Source of the DNA: Kitasatospora sp. NBC_00374
Lineage (GTDB): Bacteria > Actinomycetota > Actinomycetes > Streptomycetales > Streptomycetaceae
Length of the DNA stretch: 64,000 nt
Assembly (NCBI RefSeq): GCF_041434935.1
Contig: NZ_CP107964.1
Location: forward strand, 7,671,001-7,735,000
Reading direction: 5' to 3'
In this document: piece after piece, positions 7,238 through 15,571 of the stretch
How positions within the stretch are numbered: position 1 is the stretch's first letter
Layout: each line of letters starts with the position of its first letter
The notes under the pieces: model-generated
Told to the model about the DNA's origin: nothing
What the model saw: the letters and a program-made list of their open reading frames with translations, nothing else
Database searches by the model: none
Translations under genes and position numbers: made by a program

Positions 7238-8449
7238 ATGGGGAACACCGACATACTCATCTCCGGCGCCGGCGTCGCAGGCCCGGCGCTGGCGTACTGG
7301 CTACGCAGGGCGGGCTTCGCCGTCACCGTCGTCGAGCGCGCACCCGCTCCGCGGCCGGGCGGCCAGACCGTCGACCTGCGCGGAGCCGGCCGTACCGTGA
7401 TCGAGCGGATGGGCCTGATGGACCGGGCCCGGGCGGTGAGCGTCGACCAGCGCGGCCTGGTGCTGGTCGACGCGACCGGGCGGATCACCGCCCGGATGAC
7501 CGCGGACAGCTTCGGCGGGGAGGGCATCGTCTCCGAGATCGAGATCCTCCGCGGCGACCTCGGCCGACTCCTGTACGAGGCGACCGCGGACGAGGTCGAG
7601 TACCTCTTCGACGACACCGTCACGGCGCTCGACGAGGACGACGAGGGAGTGACCGTCGCCTTCGAGAAGGCCGCCCCGCGCCGCTTCGGCCTGGTCGTGG
7701 GTGCGGACGGCCTGCACTCCGCGGTCCGCGCCCTCGCCTTCGGCCCGGAGTCGGAGTCCGTCCGGCCCCTGGACGTCCACACCGCGTGGTTCACCGTCAC
7801 CGGCGGGCCGGACCTCGACGGCTGGTTCCAGATGTACAACGCGCCCGGAGGGCTGGTCGCCTCGGCCCGGCCCGGCCGCGCCCCCGGCGAGGTCAAGGCC
7901 GGCCTGAGCTTCCGTGCGCCGTCCGTCAGGTACGACCGCCGCGACGTCGCCGCGCAGATGGACCTGGTGACGAGCCGCTTCGCGGGCGTCGCCGGCTGGC
8001 AGGTCCCACGCCTGCTGGCGCAGATGCGCACTAGCTCCGACTTCTTCTTCGACTCCATGGGGCAGGTGCGACTGGACCGGTGGTCGCGCGGCAGGGCGGT
8101 GCTGCTCGGCGACGCGGGCTACTGCCCCACGCCGCTCACCGGGCTGGGCACGAGCCTGGCGCTGGTCGGCGCCTATGTGCTGGCCGGGGAGCTGGCCGCG
8201 GCAGACGGCGACCACCGGACCGCCCTCCGCAGGTACGACGAGGCGATGCGCCCGTACGTCGGACAGGCGCAGCAACTGCCGCCCGGCGGCGCCGCGGGGT
8301 ACGCCCCGTCCAGTGCGCTCGCGATCAGGCTGCGGGCGGCGTCGATGCGTTCGATGAACCGCTGGCCGATGCGGAACCTGCTCGCCGCGCAGTTCGCCAA
8401 GGCGGGGGGCATCGACCTTCCCGACTACCGGTTCGGAGCTGACGGTTAG
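7238..8449 (+). CDS. FAD-dependent monooxygenase (PHBH/TetX-like group)
   Basis: The 403-residue flavoprotein hydroxylase of class A has the ADP-binding GAGVAG at residues 10-15, the DG motif VVGADGLHSAVR near residues 153-164, and the GD motif VLLGDAGYCPTPLTGLGTSLAL near residues 288-309. These are the three signatures of NADPH-dependent aromatic hydroxylases and of tetracycline-destructase-like enzymes. The start at 7238 agrees with the leaderless promoter. It is divergent from the GntR-TetR regulator, so substrate-induced expression is likely. Detoxification or tailoring of an aromatic compound is an inference; the substrate is not readable. Confidence 0.92.
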   Translation: MGNTDILISGAGVAGPALAYWLRRAGFAVTVVERAPAPRPGGQTVDLRGAGRTVIERMGLMDRARAVSVDQRGLVLVDATGRITARMTADSFGGEGIVSEIEILRGDLGRLLYEATADEVEYLFDDTVTALDEDDEGVTVAFEKAAPRRFGLVVGADGLHSAVRALAFGPESESVRPLDVHTAWFTVTGGPDLDGWFQMYNAPGGLVASARPGRAPGEVKAGLSFRAPSVRYDRRDVAAQMDLVTSRFAGVAGWQVPRLLAQMRTSSDFFFDSMGQVRLDRWSRGRAVLLGDAGYCPTPLTGLGTSLALVGAYVLAGELAAADGDHRTALRRYDEAMRPYVGQAQQLPPGGAAGYAPSSALAIRLRAASMRSMNRWPMRNLLAAQFAKAGGIDLPDYRFGADG

Positions 8450-8563
8450 TCGCTTCTCACGGTGGGGGTGGATTCGGAAAAGTGAACAGCGGGAAAACGG
8501 GGTGACGGATCGTCGGGTGCGGAATTCACCCGGCATCTCCGAGCCGCCCGCACCGGGAGACGA

Positions 8564-8600
8564 AAATCCGGGCCCGGCCATTTCGGCCGGGCCCGGATTT
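8564..8600. terminator. bidirectional hairpin terminator
   Basis: A perfect 16-bp stem (8564-8579 with 8585-8600) and a 5-nt loop ATTTC sit between the convergent monooxygenase and DUF805 genes. On the minus strand the stem runs into TTTT. It is the strongest hairpin I saw in the window. Confidence 0.85.
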
Positions 8601-8611
8601 CACCGGTGGTC

Positions 8612-8974
8612 TCAGACCTGAGCCGCTTCCGCGAGCTTCGGGTTGGGGCCGTACTGGTTGTCGGCCGGCTGGCCCTCGCTCGCGTTGAAGACGAGCAGGA
8701 TGATCGGGCCGACGAGCGGGATCAGCGCGATGAGCAGCCACCAGCCGGAGCGGCCGGTGTCGTGCAGGCGGCGGATGCCGACGGCGATCGCGGGGAGCAG
8801 CACCGCCAGCGCGTAGACGCCGCCGAGCAGGCCGGAGGTGCCGGCGACACCGTCGACGATCGCCAGGACGATCGCGATGACGGCGTTGACGAGGGCGAAC
8901 ATCCAGAATTCCTTGCGGCGCGCACGGCCGCTGAATCCGACGTAGTTCTTGAGTACTGCGAGGTACCAGTCCAC
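8612..8974 (-). CDS. DUF805 family membrane protein
   Basis: The 120-residue product starts GTG 8974 with AGGAG 7 nt upstream. The family signature is clear: W-Y-L-x-V-L-K-N-Y-V-x-F-x-G-R-A-R-R-K-E-F-W-x-F near the N-terminus, then three to four membrane helices, and RLHDTGRSGWW before the last helices. The tail is GQPADNQYGPNPK, also typical. DUF805 proteins are small inner-membrane proteins of unknown function. It appears monocistronic, with the terminator directly downstream. Confidence 0.92.
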   Translation of the reverse strand: MDWYLAVLKNYVGFSGRARRKEFWMFALVNAVIAIVLAIVDGVAGTSGLLGGVYALAVLLPAIAVGIRRLHDTGRSGWWLLIALIPLVGPIILLVFNASEGQPADNQYGPNPKLAEAAQV

Positions 8975-9173
8975 CGTGCTGCTCCTATTTTCATGGCTGC
9001 TGAGCGGGGTGAACCTATGGCCTGGTCAAACGGGGGGTCAAGTTGGTTTTCCGGGCGATGCGTGATTGTGATTGCGGAGTGGTCGGTTTGCCCGGCTTGC
9101 GGCGTCGGTGAGGGGTATTTCCAGGGTGCACAGAGCGATTCTGACGGGGCGTCGGAAAATCCCTGTGCAACCG

Positions 9174-9902
9174 TCAGTGCCGGTGGTGGTTGTCGGGCTG
9201 GGCGGGGTCACCGGGATGTTCGAGACCGGGGACGAGGGTGAGGCGGGCGGCCCGGGTGTGGTCGAGCCAGTGGGCGAAGGCGGTCCGGCGGGCGGAGTCC
9301 AGCAGCCGGTCGCCGGGTTCGTCGGGGTGCGCCCGTGCGGTGCGGCGGCCGAGCAGGGTGGCGCTCCAGCCGCCCGCCGTGGCCGGCCGGCCGGGCGGGG
9401 TGGCCCGCAGCGCGGCGGCCAGGGCGGTCGGCAGGGTGTCCGGGTCGGCCTCGAACTCGCCGTCGGGGGTGGCGAGGTGCCAGACCTCGCCGACCGGGTC
9501 CGTGGGTTCGGCGCGGCGGTGCTCGGGGTCGGGCGTGGTGTCGGCGGTGACGGCCCGGTAGACCGCGCGGACGGCGGGGCTGCCCTCGTAGGCGGCGGCG
9601 GTGATGGAGCCGAGTTCGACGGCGGCCCGTTGGTCCAGCCGGACGGGGGCCGGGTCCGAGCAGTCCAGGCCGCGTTCGGCGGCCTCGGCCGCGCACAGTT
9701 CCTCGGTGAGGACCACCTGGGCGACCCAGCGGGTCAGCTGGCGGTCCTCGGGGCTGCCGGCGACCGGCAGCGCGGCCGAGCGCGGACCCTCGCGCAACGC
9801 CGCCAGCCGGCGGTCCAGCTCCGTCCGGGCGAGCGGCCGGCCGTCGAGCAGGCCGAGGACGTCGGGGCGCGGGTGGCTGTGGTGGTGCTGCCCGTGACTC
9901 AC
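9174..9902 (-). CDS. His-rich protein coupled to GH38, PpiC/SurA-N-like, unknown
   Basis: The 242-residue product starts at GTG 9902, overlapping the stop of the alpha-mannosidase gene in a GTGA arrangement, so the two are translationally coupled. Both ends are rich in histidine (SHGQHHHSHPRPD and DNHHRH). The body has VLGLLDGRPLARTELDRRLAAL followed by a helical RQLTRWVAQVVLTEEL, which recalls the N-terminal chaperone region of PpiC/SurA proteins, and a C-terminal RTAFAHWLDHTRAARL. No catalytic motif was identified. Related genes are sometimes labelled malonyltransferase, which the sequence does not support. A role helping the zinc-dependent mannosidase is possible but unproved. Confidence 0.8.
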   Translation of the reverse strand: MSHGQHHHSHPRPDVLGLLDGRPLARTELDRRLAALREGPRSAALPVAGSPEDRQLTRWVAQVVLTEELCAAEAAERGLDCSDPAPVRLDQRAAVELGSITAAAYEGSPAVRAVYRAVTADTTPDPEHRRAEPTDPVGEVWHLATPDGEFEADPDTLPTALAAALRATPPGRPATAGGWSATLLGRRTARAHPDEPGDRLLDSARRTAFAHWLDHTRAARLTLVPGLEHPGDPAQPDNHHRH

Positions 9903-12900
9903 GGCGCCACCACCAGTTCGACGGTCGGCGAGTACTGGCAGCGGCCGAACCACATCACCTTGGTGAGCGCCCAGTACGCGCCGGGTTCGGCGTCCGGCGG
10001 GGCCGCCAGGTCGAAGGTGACGGTCTGTTCGGTCCCGGCGGCCACACTGAAGCCGCGGACCGGGGCGGCGACGGTCTCCCAGATCCCCCAGGGCGCGACC
10101 ACCTGGAGTTCGCCCCGGATCTCGCCCCGGGTGCGGTTGGTGAGCACCAGGCGCAGCGAGGCCCGGCCGCCGGGCCGGATCCGTACCGACGCGGCCGTGG
10201 CCGTCACCGACAGTCCGGTCTCCCGCGCGGCGGCGGACTTGGTGCCCTGTGCGGCGGTCCAGTCCTCGGGGATGTCACCGGGCGCCGGGAGCAGCGCGGG
10301 GAGCTCCCCGACCGCGACGGTGGCCACGTCCTCGACCTGCTGCCCGCCGTACCCGATCCGCACCGCGGCGAAGTACAGCCCGGGCTCGACCCCGGCGGGC
10401 GGCGTGAGGGTGACCGGGAACCGCAGCTGCCCTGACGCCGCCAGCCGGTACGGGCGGCGGCGCACGCTCACCGCCCAGCCTTCCGGCGCCAGGACGTCGG
10501 CGGTGCCCTCGACCTCGGCGTCCAGCAGGTGCGAGGCGAGGACCGCGGACAGCGCGACCGGCTCGCCGCCGGTCCGCAGCAGTCCGGGGGAGACGCCGAC
10601 CGACACCGGGAGGTAGCCCATCGGCGCGGGGCCGCGGTTGTGCAGCCAGTAGCGGGCGTGCACGGGCTGGGCGGCCTCGGCGGTCGGTCCGAGCGGTGGC
10701 CCGTCCGAACGGGCCCGGTCGGGGCGGGCCGTCACGGTGGTGACCTCGGAGCCGGCCAGCTCGATGCCCTCGCCGAGTGCGGTGACGGGCCGCTCCAGCA
10801 GGTCGGCGCGGTGCGGCGCGGTCAGCCGCAGCGCGCCGCTGAGGCTGGCGGTGCGGCCGAGACCGGTCGACTCGACCAGCCGCAGGGTGACCCCGGCGGC
10901 TGGGTCGGCGACGGCGGCGGAGCCGTGCGCGATCGGGTTTCCGGTCGGCTTGAGGGTGCCCAGCAGCACCTCCCGGGCCGGCTCGACCCGCAGCCAGGCG
11001 CGGGTGGCGGGCAGGGTCCCCGGGCGGGCGGGGGCCAGGCGCGGGAGCAGCGGGTGGTTGAACTCCTGGCCCTGGGCCGGGAGGGTCAGGGCCCGCCAGT
11101 CGCCGTCCCCGGACACCAGCGAGTAGCAGAACTCATGGGTCCAGTGCTGGAGTTGGAAGGAGGATCCGTCCGGCAGGGTGCGCTGCGGCGGGTCGATCCA
11201 GACCCCGGAGGGCCAGCCGGTGCAGGAGCGCATCAGCGACAGGTGCAGGGCGCCGGTCGGGTCCACCGCGAAGCCGGGCAGGCCGTAGGTGAGCAGGGCG
11301 ACGGTGTGGTCGGTGAGCTGCTCGGAGGCGGGCAGCCGCCCCGGGCAGACGGCGTGCACCACGGAGTCGGCGAGGTCCTCGGCGAGCCCCGCCGGGTCGG
11401 TGACCACCAGGGCGGGCAGGGCCCGCAGGTCGCGCAGGTCGGCGTTGGGCTGCCAGACCTCGTGCAGGGGCTTGTCGGCGGGGACCCAGACCCGGCCGTG
11501 CGCGGCCAGCGCCGCCGCGTACTCCGCGCCGGCCCGCTCCAGTACCTCGCGGGCCGCGGCGTTGGTCTCCGGGCCGCCGAGCACGATCCGGAAGTCCGGC
11601 AGGTTGGAGTCGACGTCCAGCCAGCCGTAGCGGGCCCGGTCGGCGCTGCCGGTGGTCGCGGTCACCCCGACCCGGGCCAGGGCCACCACCAGGTCGCGGG
11701 CGTCGGCGGCCGAGGCCAGGTCGGGCACGACCACCTCGGCGACGCCCAGGGCCCGGTCGCCGAGCGCCTCGCCGGCCGGGTCGGTGAGCGAGATCCGGGC
11801 GGTGGAGCCGAGGCCGAACCAGGTGTTTGCGGGGTTGTCGAGTGTCCACGGCGCCTCGGCGGCGTCCACGTCGGGCAGCGCGAAGCCGCGCCCGACCACG
11901 GCGTCGGCCACCTCGCTGACGGGCAGTGCGCCGGGCAGGTCGACCGGGAACCGCAGCCGCAGCAGGCGGTCGGCGCCGGCGTAGTCCACCACCCTGGTCC
12001 GGCAGTCGACGCGGTCGACGCCGTGCCAGAGGGTCACCGTCTGCTCGTACCCGATGCCGTCGACCGTGCCGGTGACCACCAGGCGCTCGCCGAGCGGACC
12101 GGTCTCGCGGCGGACGGTCGCGGGTGTCGCCGAGGCACCGGTGACCGGGCCCTTGGGGACGAGGTGCCACGGGCCCTCGCCGAAGTCGGGGTGCTGCGGG
12201 TACTCCGCGTACACCCGCAGCTCGTTGCCGACCTGGCCGTCCCGGATCAGCTCGCGTCCGTGCGCCTTGTCCCGGACGGAGGCCAGGGCGCCGCCGCGGA
12301 CCGGGTCGGCGGTGACCAGGTAGCGGCCGTTCTCGGCGGTGAGCCTGTCGGCGGCGGACCACAGCGGCGCGGGCGGCGCGTCGAGCAGCCGCCAGCTGCG
12401 CCAGCCGAGGGCCGGGACGTCCTCGGCGAGGAACCACAGGGTGCCGCGGTCGACGGCGCTGGGCACCTCGGCGCCGGTGTCTGCCAGCACCCGGGCGCCC
12501 TGCGCGCCCTCCGGCAGGCGGACGGCGGTCAGGGCCGTCCGCTCGAAGGAGAGCGTGTTGGCGACGACGACGGCGGTGCCCTCGCCGGTGGTGTCGATCC
12601 GGGCGACCAGCGCGTCCAGGGCGGTGTCGCGGACCTCGGCGGCCAGGTCGTGCGCCTCGCGCCAGCCGCTGAGCAGGTCGATGTAGACCTGGTCGGACTC
12701 GGAGCCGGTGATCGCGTCGTGGTGGGCGCCGTAGGCGAGTTGGCGCCAGACCTTGTCGAGGGCCGCGTCCGGGTAGCGGCCCAGGCCCTGCAGGGCGGCC
12801 AGGGTGGCGAGCTTCTCGGCGTCCACCGCGGCGACCTCGGCGGCCCGTTGGGCCTGCTTGGTGTCGATGTAGGAGACGTCCTTGCCGGTGTAGACCGGGT

Positions 12901-14089
12901 TCATGTCGCGGGTCTGCGGGCTCGGGCGACGCCCGGTGGCGGCCAGTTCGGCGCGGACGGCGGTGAGGAACTCGTGCGGGGTGCCGCAGACGAACCGCGG
13001 CCACACGTACTTGGCGGCCCAGGAGCGGTGGACGGCGGTGACCCACTTGTTCGGCGGGGTGTAGTCGGTGCCGACCGGCAGCAGCAGGTTCCTGGTGGCG
13101 CCGACCGGCTTGATCTTGCGGTAGAGCTCGTAGACGGCCTGCTCGGCGGAGGCGAGGTCGGGCGAGGAGTCCATCCACCAGCCGGCCGAGTAGTGGTGCG
13201 CCATGTAGTGCGTCAGCACCCCGTGACCCGAGGGCGACAGCCACTCGAACTCGCTGGGGAACTGCATCAGGGTCGCGTCGTCCTTGGCCTCGCGGAAGTT
13301 CTTCTGGATCGGCCCCCACTGGTGGAACGGGCCGCGGGCCCAGGCGCTGCCGGTGAGGCCCGCGTCGGCCAGGTAGCCGGGGAACTGCGGGTCGTGGCCG
13401 AACACGTCGAGCTGCCAGGCGGTCTGCGGGTCGCCGCCGAGGATGTCGCGCTGGTAGCCGATGCCGTAGACCAGGTTGCGGATGGTGGTCTCGGCGCCGG
13501 TGAGGTTGGTGTTGGGCTCGTTGTAGGTGCCGCCGACCAGCTCGACCTGGCCGCTCGCCAGCAGCCGGCGCAGGTCGGCCCGGCGTTCGGGGTGCTGGTC
13601 GAAGTACGGCTTGAGGTAGTCGATCTCGGCCAGCACGAACTTGTAGACCGGGTCGCGCAGCGCCAGGTCGAGGTGGATGTCGACCAGGGCGAAGCCGTTG
13701 CGCTCCCACAGCGGCCGGGTGGTGGCGTCACCGGAGAGCAGTTCCCAGGGGGAGGTGTACGCGGCCTGGGTGTTCCACCAGACCGGGTCGTAGTGGAAGT
13801 GCGAGACCAGGTACATCGTCCAGCCGGGCTCGGCCACGTCGAGCCGGGCCTGCGCCAGGGCCGGGCCGGCCGTGACGGTGATCGGGCGCGTGGTGCCGGC
13901 CACCGGGTCGGCGACGGTGAGGGGCACCTCGACCACCCCCGTACCGGTCGCCGCCCCCTCGACTCCCGGCCCGGTGACGGTGATCGGGGTGGGCGGGCCG
14001 TCGAGGGTCACCCGGAGCACCTGACGGGGTGCCTCCTCGGACCCCACGAACAGGTCGGTGCTCTCGACTGCGCTGATGGTGACCGGCAC
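9899..14089 (-). CDS. GH38 alpha-mannosidase
   Basis: The 1396-residue enzyme is predicted to hydrolyse alpha-mannosides. The zinc-site motif HFHYDPVWWN is at residues 97-106. The catalytic nucleophile region DVFGHDPQFPG is near residue 225, and YMAHHYSAGWW and the DNDAITG-like AHHDAITGSESD follow. The long C-terminal part ends with NPCBM-associated/NEW3-like beta-sandwich sequence (PGGRASLRLVLTNRTRGEIRG), longer than minimal GH38 enzymes. GTG 14089 is chosen because GAGAGGAAG lies 7 nt upstream. I see no signal peptide, so it probably acts in the cytoplasm on imported oligosaccharides. It is the second gene of an operon after the GH5-like enzyme, under LacI-type control. Confidence 0.93.
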   Translation of the reverse strand: MPVTISAVESTDLFVGSEEAPRQVLRVTLDGPPTPITVTGPGVEGAATGTGVVEVPLTVADPVAGTTRPITVTAGPALAQARLDVAEPGWTMYLVSHFHYDPVWWNTQAAYTSPWELLSGDATTRPLWERNGFALVDIHLDLALRDPVYKFVLAEIDYLKPYFDQHPERRADLRRLLASGQVELVGGTYNEPNTNLTGAETTIRNLVYGIGYQRDILGGDPQTAWQLDVFGHDPQFPGYLADAGLTGSAWARGPFHQWGPIQKNFREAKDDATLMQFPSEFEWLSPSGHGVLTHYMAHHYSAGWWMDSSPDLASAEQAVYELYRKIKPVGATRNLLLPVGTDYTPPNKWVTAVHRSWAAKYVWPRFVCGTPHEFLTAVRAELAATGRRPSPQTRDMNPVYTGKDVSYIDTKQAQRAAEVAAVDAEKLATLAALQGLGRYPDAALDKVWRQLAYGAHHDAITGSESDQVYIDLLSGWREAHDLAAEVRDTALDALVARIDTTGEGTAVVVANTLSFERTALTAVRLPEGAQGARVLADTGAEVPSAVDRGTLWFLAEDVPALGWRSWRLLDAPPAPLWSAADRLTAENGRYLVTADPVRGGALASVRDKAHGRELIRDGQVGNELRVYAEYPQHPDFGEGPWHLVPKGPVTGASATPATVRRETGPLGERLVVTGTVDGIGYEQTVTLWHGVDRVDCRTRVVDYAGADRLLRLRFPVDLPGALPVSEVADAVVGRGFALPDVDAAEAPWTLDNPANTWFGLGSTARISLTDPAGEALGDRALGVAEVVVPDLASAADARDLVVALARVGVTATTGSADRARYGWLDVDSNLPDFRIVLGGPETNAAAREVLERAGAEYAAALAAHGRVWVPADKPLHEVWQPNADLRDLRALPALVVTDPAGLAEDLADSVVHAVCPGRLPASEQLTDHTVALLTYGLPGFAVDPTGALHLSLMRSCTGWPSGVWIDPPQRTLPDGSSFQLQHWTHEFCYSLVSGDGDWRALTLPAQGQEFNHPLLPRLAPARPGTLPATRAWLRVEPAREVLLGTLKPTGNPIAHGSAAVADPAAGVTLRLVESTGLGRTASLSGALRLTAPHRADLLERPVTALGEGIELAGSEVTTVTARPDRARSDGPPLGPTAEAAQPVHARYWLHNRGPAPMGYLPVSVGVSPGLLRTGGEPVALSAVLASHLLDAEVEGTADVLAPEGWAVSVRRRPYRLAASGQLRFPVTLTPPAGVEPGLYFAAVRIGYGGQQVEDVATVAVGELPALLPAPGDIPEDWTAAQGTKSAAARETGLSVTATAASVRIRPGGRASLRLVLTNRTRGEIRGELQVVAPWGIWETVAAPVRGFSVAAGTEQTVTFDLAAPPDAEPGAYWALTKVMWFGRCQYSPTVELVVAP

Positions 14090-14198
14090 GGGCGGACTTC
14101 CTCTCGGTCGGGTGGGCGGGCGCGCTGTCACGGGCCCGGGCCTCGAACTCGTGCATGCGGGCGGTGGCGTTCCCGGCGGTGCGGTGCGGGCGGTGCGG

Positions 14199-15437
14199 TC
14201 AGGTGCGGGCGAGCACGGTGCCGATCCGCCGGGCGGCCAGGTAGGCGTCGTCGTCGGCGCGGTGCGCGGGGACGACGGCGAGCGGGCCGGCCTGGCGCAG
14301 CCGTACCCACTCGGTGTGGAAGGCGCTGCCGGGGGCGACCTCGGCCCGGCGTTCGGGCCGGGAGTGCAGGTCGACGTCGCAGACCAGCGCGGGACGGTCT
14401 CCGGCGGACGTCCGCGGGCCGCGCAGTTCCCCGATGGCGGCGGCGAGTTGGGCGGCCAGCGGCTTGCGCCGGTGGTCGACGGTGAACAGGCCGCGGTCGT
14501 ACTCCCGGTCGGCGAGGTCGGCCTGCCGGCGGTCGGTGTCGTGCGAGCACCACCAGGTGACGCCCCAGAGCGCGGGATTGGGCGCGACCTGGTCGATCAT
14601 CCGACGGGCGGAGGCGGCCGCCTCCGCCGCGGGTACTTCCGGCCGGGGCGCGCCGACCTCCTGCAGCCACACCGGGCGCAGCGGGTCGGCCGAGCCGGCC
14701 GCGGCGAGTTCCACCAGGTAGTCGGCGTGCGAGGTGGTGGCCGGGCCGGGCGGGCGGCCCGGCGCGGGGACGGCGTCGAACACCCGGGAGTGGACGGTGG
14801 TCAGGTCGCCCAGGCCGCCGGCGTCGGTGGGGTGGAAGGGGTGGCCGCCCGCGTACCAGGCCGCGTCGTGCAGGGAGTAGAGGCCGAGCAGGCGGGGGGC
14901 GGCCGTCCGGGCGGCGGCCAGCAGCTCGGCCGCCCAGGTGGCGGTGGTGGCGGCGCCGGTCGGGTCGGCGGGCCGGAGGTGGTCGACCTCGTTGCCGAGG
15001 GTGACCGCGAAGACGTTCTCCCGGGTGGCGGCGGCCCGGCAGACCTGGTCCACGTAGGCTCTCAGCCCGGAGCGGACGAGTTCGTCGGTGAAGACGCTGC
15101 GCTGGTGCCAGGTGAGTACCCAGGACGGCAGGAAGTCGAAGCTGGAGAGGTGGCCCTGGAGCAGGTCGACCGCCACGTCCAGGTCGAACTCGGCTGCGAT
15201 GTCGATGAGTTCGAGCAGGTCGTCGATGCCCTGGCGGCGGATCAGGGAGCGGTTCGGCTGGATCCAGGGCCAGATCGGGAAGACCCGGACGTGGTCCAGG
15301 CCGAGGCCGGCCAGGTCCTCGAAGTCGCGGCGCGCGGTGTCCGCGGAGAAGTCCAGCCAGCTGGAGAGCCAGCCCGAGGAGGGCACGTAGTCGGCGCCGA
15401 ACCGGAGCCGGTCGGTGCCCGGGTGCTGCGTCGTCAC
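14199..15437 (-). CDS. GH5-like glycoside hydrolase
   Basis: The 412-residue (beta/alpha)8 glycosidase starts at GTG 15437 after AGGAGG. The likely acid/base is E150 in TLGNEVDH and the nucleophile E260 in WLQEVGAP, the paired N-E and Q-E glutamates of clan GH-A enzymes. FGADYVPSSGW at the start and HVRVFPIWPWIQPN are typical of mannanase-like GH5 relatives. No signal peptide is seen, which again points to intracellular action. It leads the operon with GH38 (about 110 bp gap) and is expected to trim mannose- or beta-linked saccharides. Exact linkage specificity cannot be told. Confidence 0.85.
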   Translation of the reverse strand: MTTQHPGTDRLRFGADYVPSSGWLSSWLDFSADTARRDFEDLAGLGLDHVRVFPIWPWIQPNRSLIRRQGIDDLLELIDIAAEFDLDVAVDLLQGHLSSFDFLPSWVLTWHQRSVFTDELVRSGLRAYVDQVCRAAATRENVFAVTLGNEVDHLRPADPTGAATTATWAAELLAAARTAAPRLLGLYSLHDAAWYAGGHPFHPTDAGGLGDLTTVHSRVFDAVPAPGRPPGPATTSHADYLVELAAAGSADPLRPVWLQEVGAPRPEVPAAEAAASARRMIDQVAPNPALWGVTWWCSHDTDRRQADLADREYDRGLFTVDHRRKPLAAQLAAAIGELRGPRTSAGDRPALVCDVDLHSRPERRAEVAPGSAFHTEWVRLRQAGPLAVVPAHRADDDAYLAARRIGTVLART

Positions 15438-15542
15438 GCGCGTCCTCCTGCAGCCGGTCGGGGCCCGCGCGGGCCCCGACGTGCGTACGGCGCGGTGCGG
15501 CGTTCCGGTCGGGGCCGGCTCCTTCACCGTTCGCCTGCTCGG

Positions 15543-15571
15543 AGCCTAAACCGATTTAGTGGGCCTGCCAA
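15543..15571 (-). promoter_or_regulatory. promoter and LacI operator of the GH5-GH38 operon
   Basis: Reading on the minus strand, TTGGCA (15571-15566) and TAGGCT (15548-15543) are separated by exactly 17 bp. The dyad CTAAACCGATTTAG (plus strand, 15546-15559) fills the 3' part of the spacer and enters the -10. The first three plus-strand bases of that dyad, CTA, are the lacI stop codon TAG on the minus strand. The operator, -10 box and regulator stop therefore share bases. The match to the second site at 16779 supports LacI binding. Confidence 0.75.

Noticed and set aside
10529..14485. Plus-strand open frame of 1318 codons opposite the GH38 gene
   Set aside because: Gly/Arg/Val/Gln-dominated antisense of a high-GC gene with no motifs and no ribosome site. 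The minus-strand GH38 reading has catalytic motifs.
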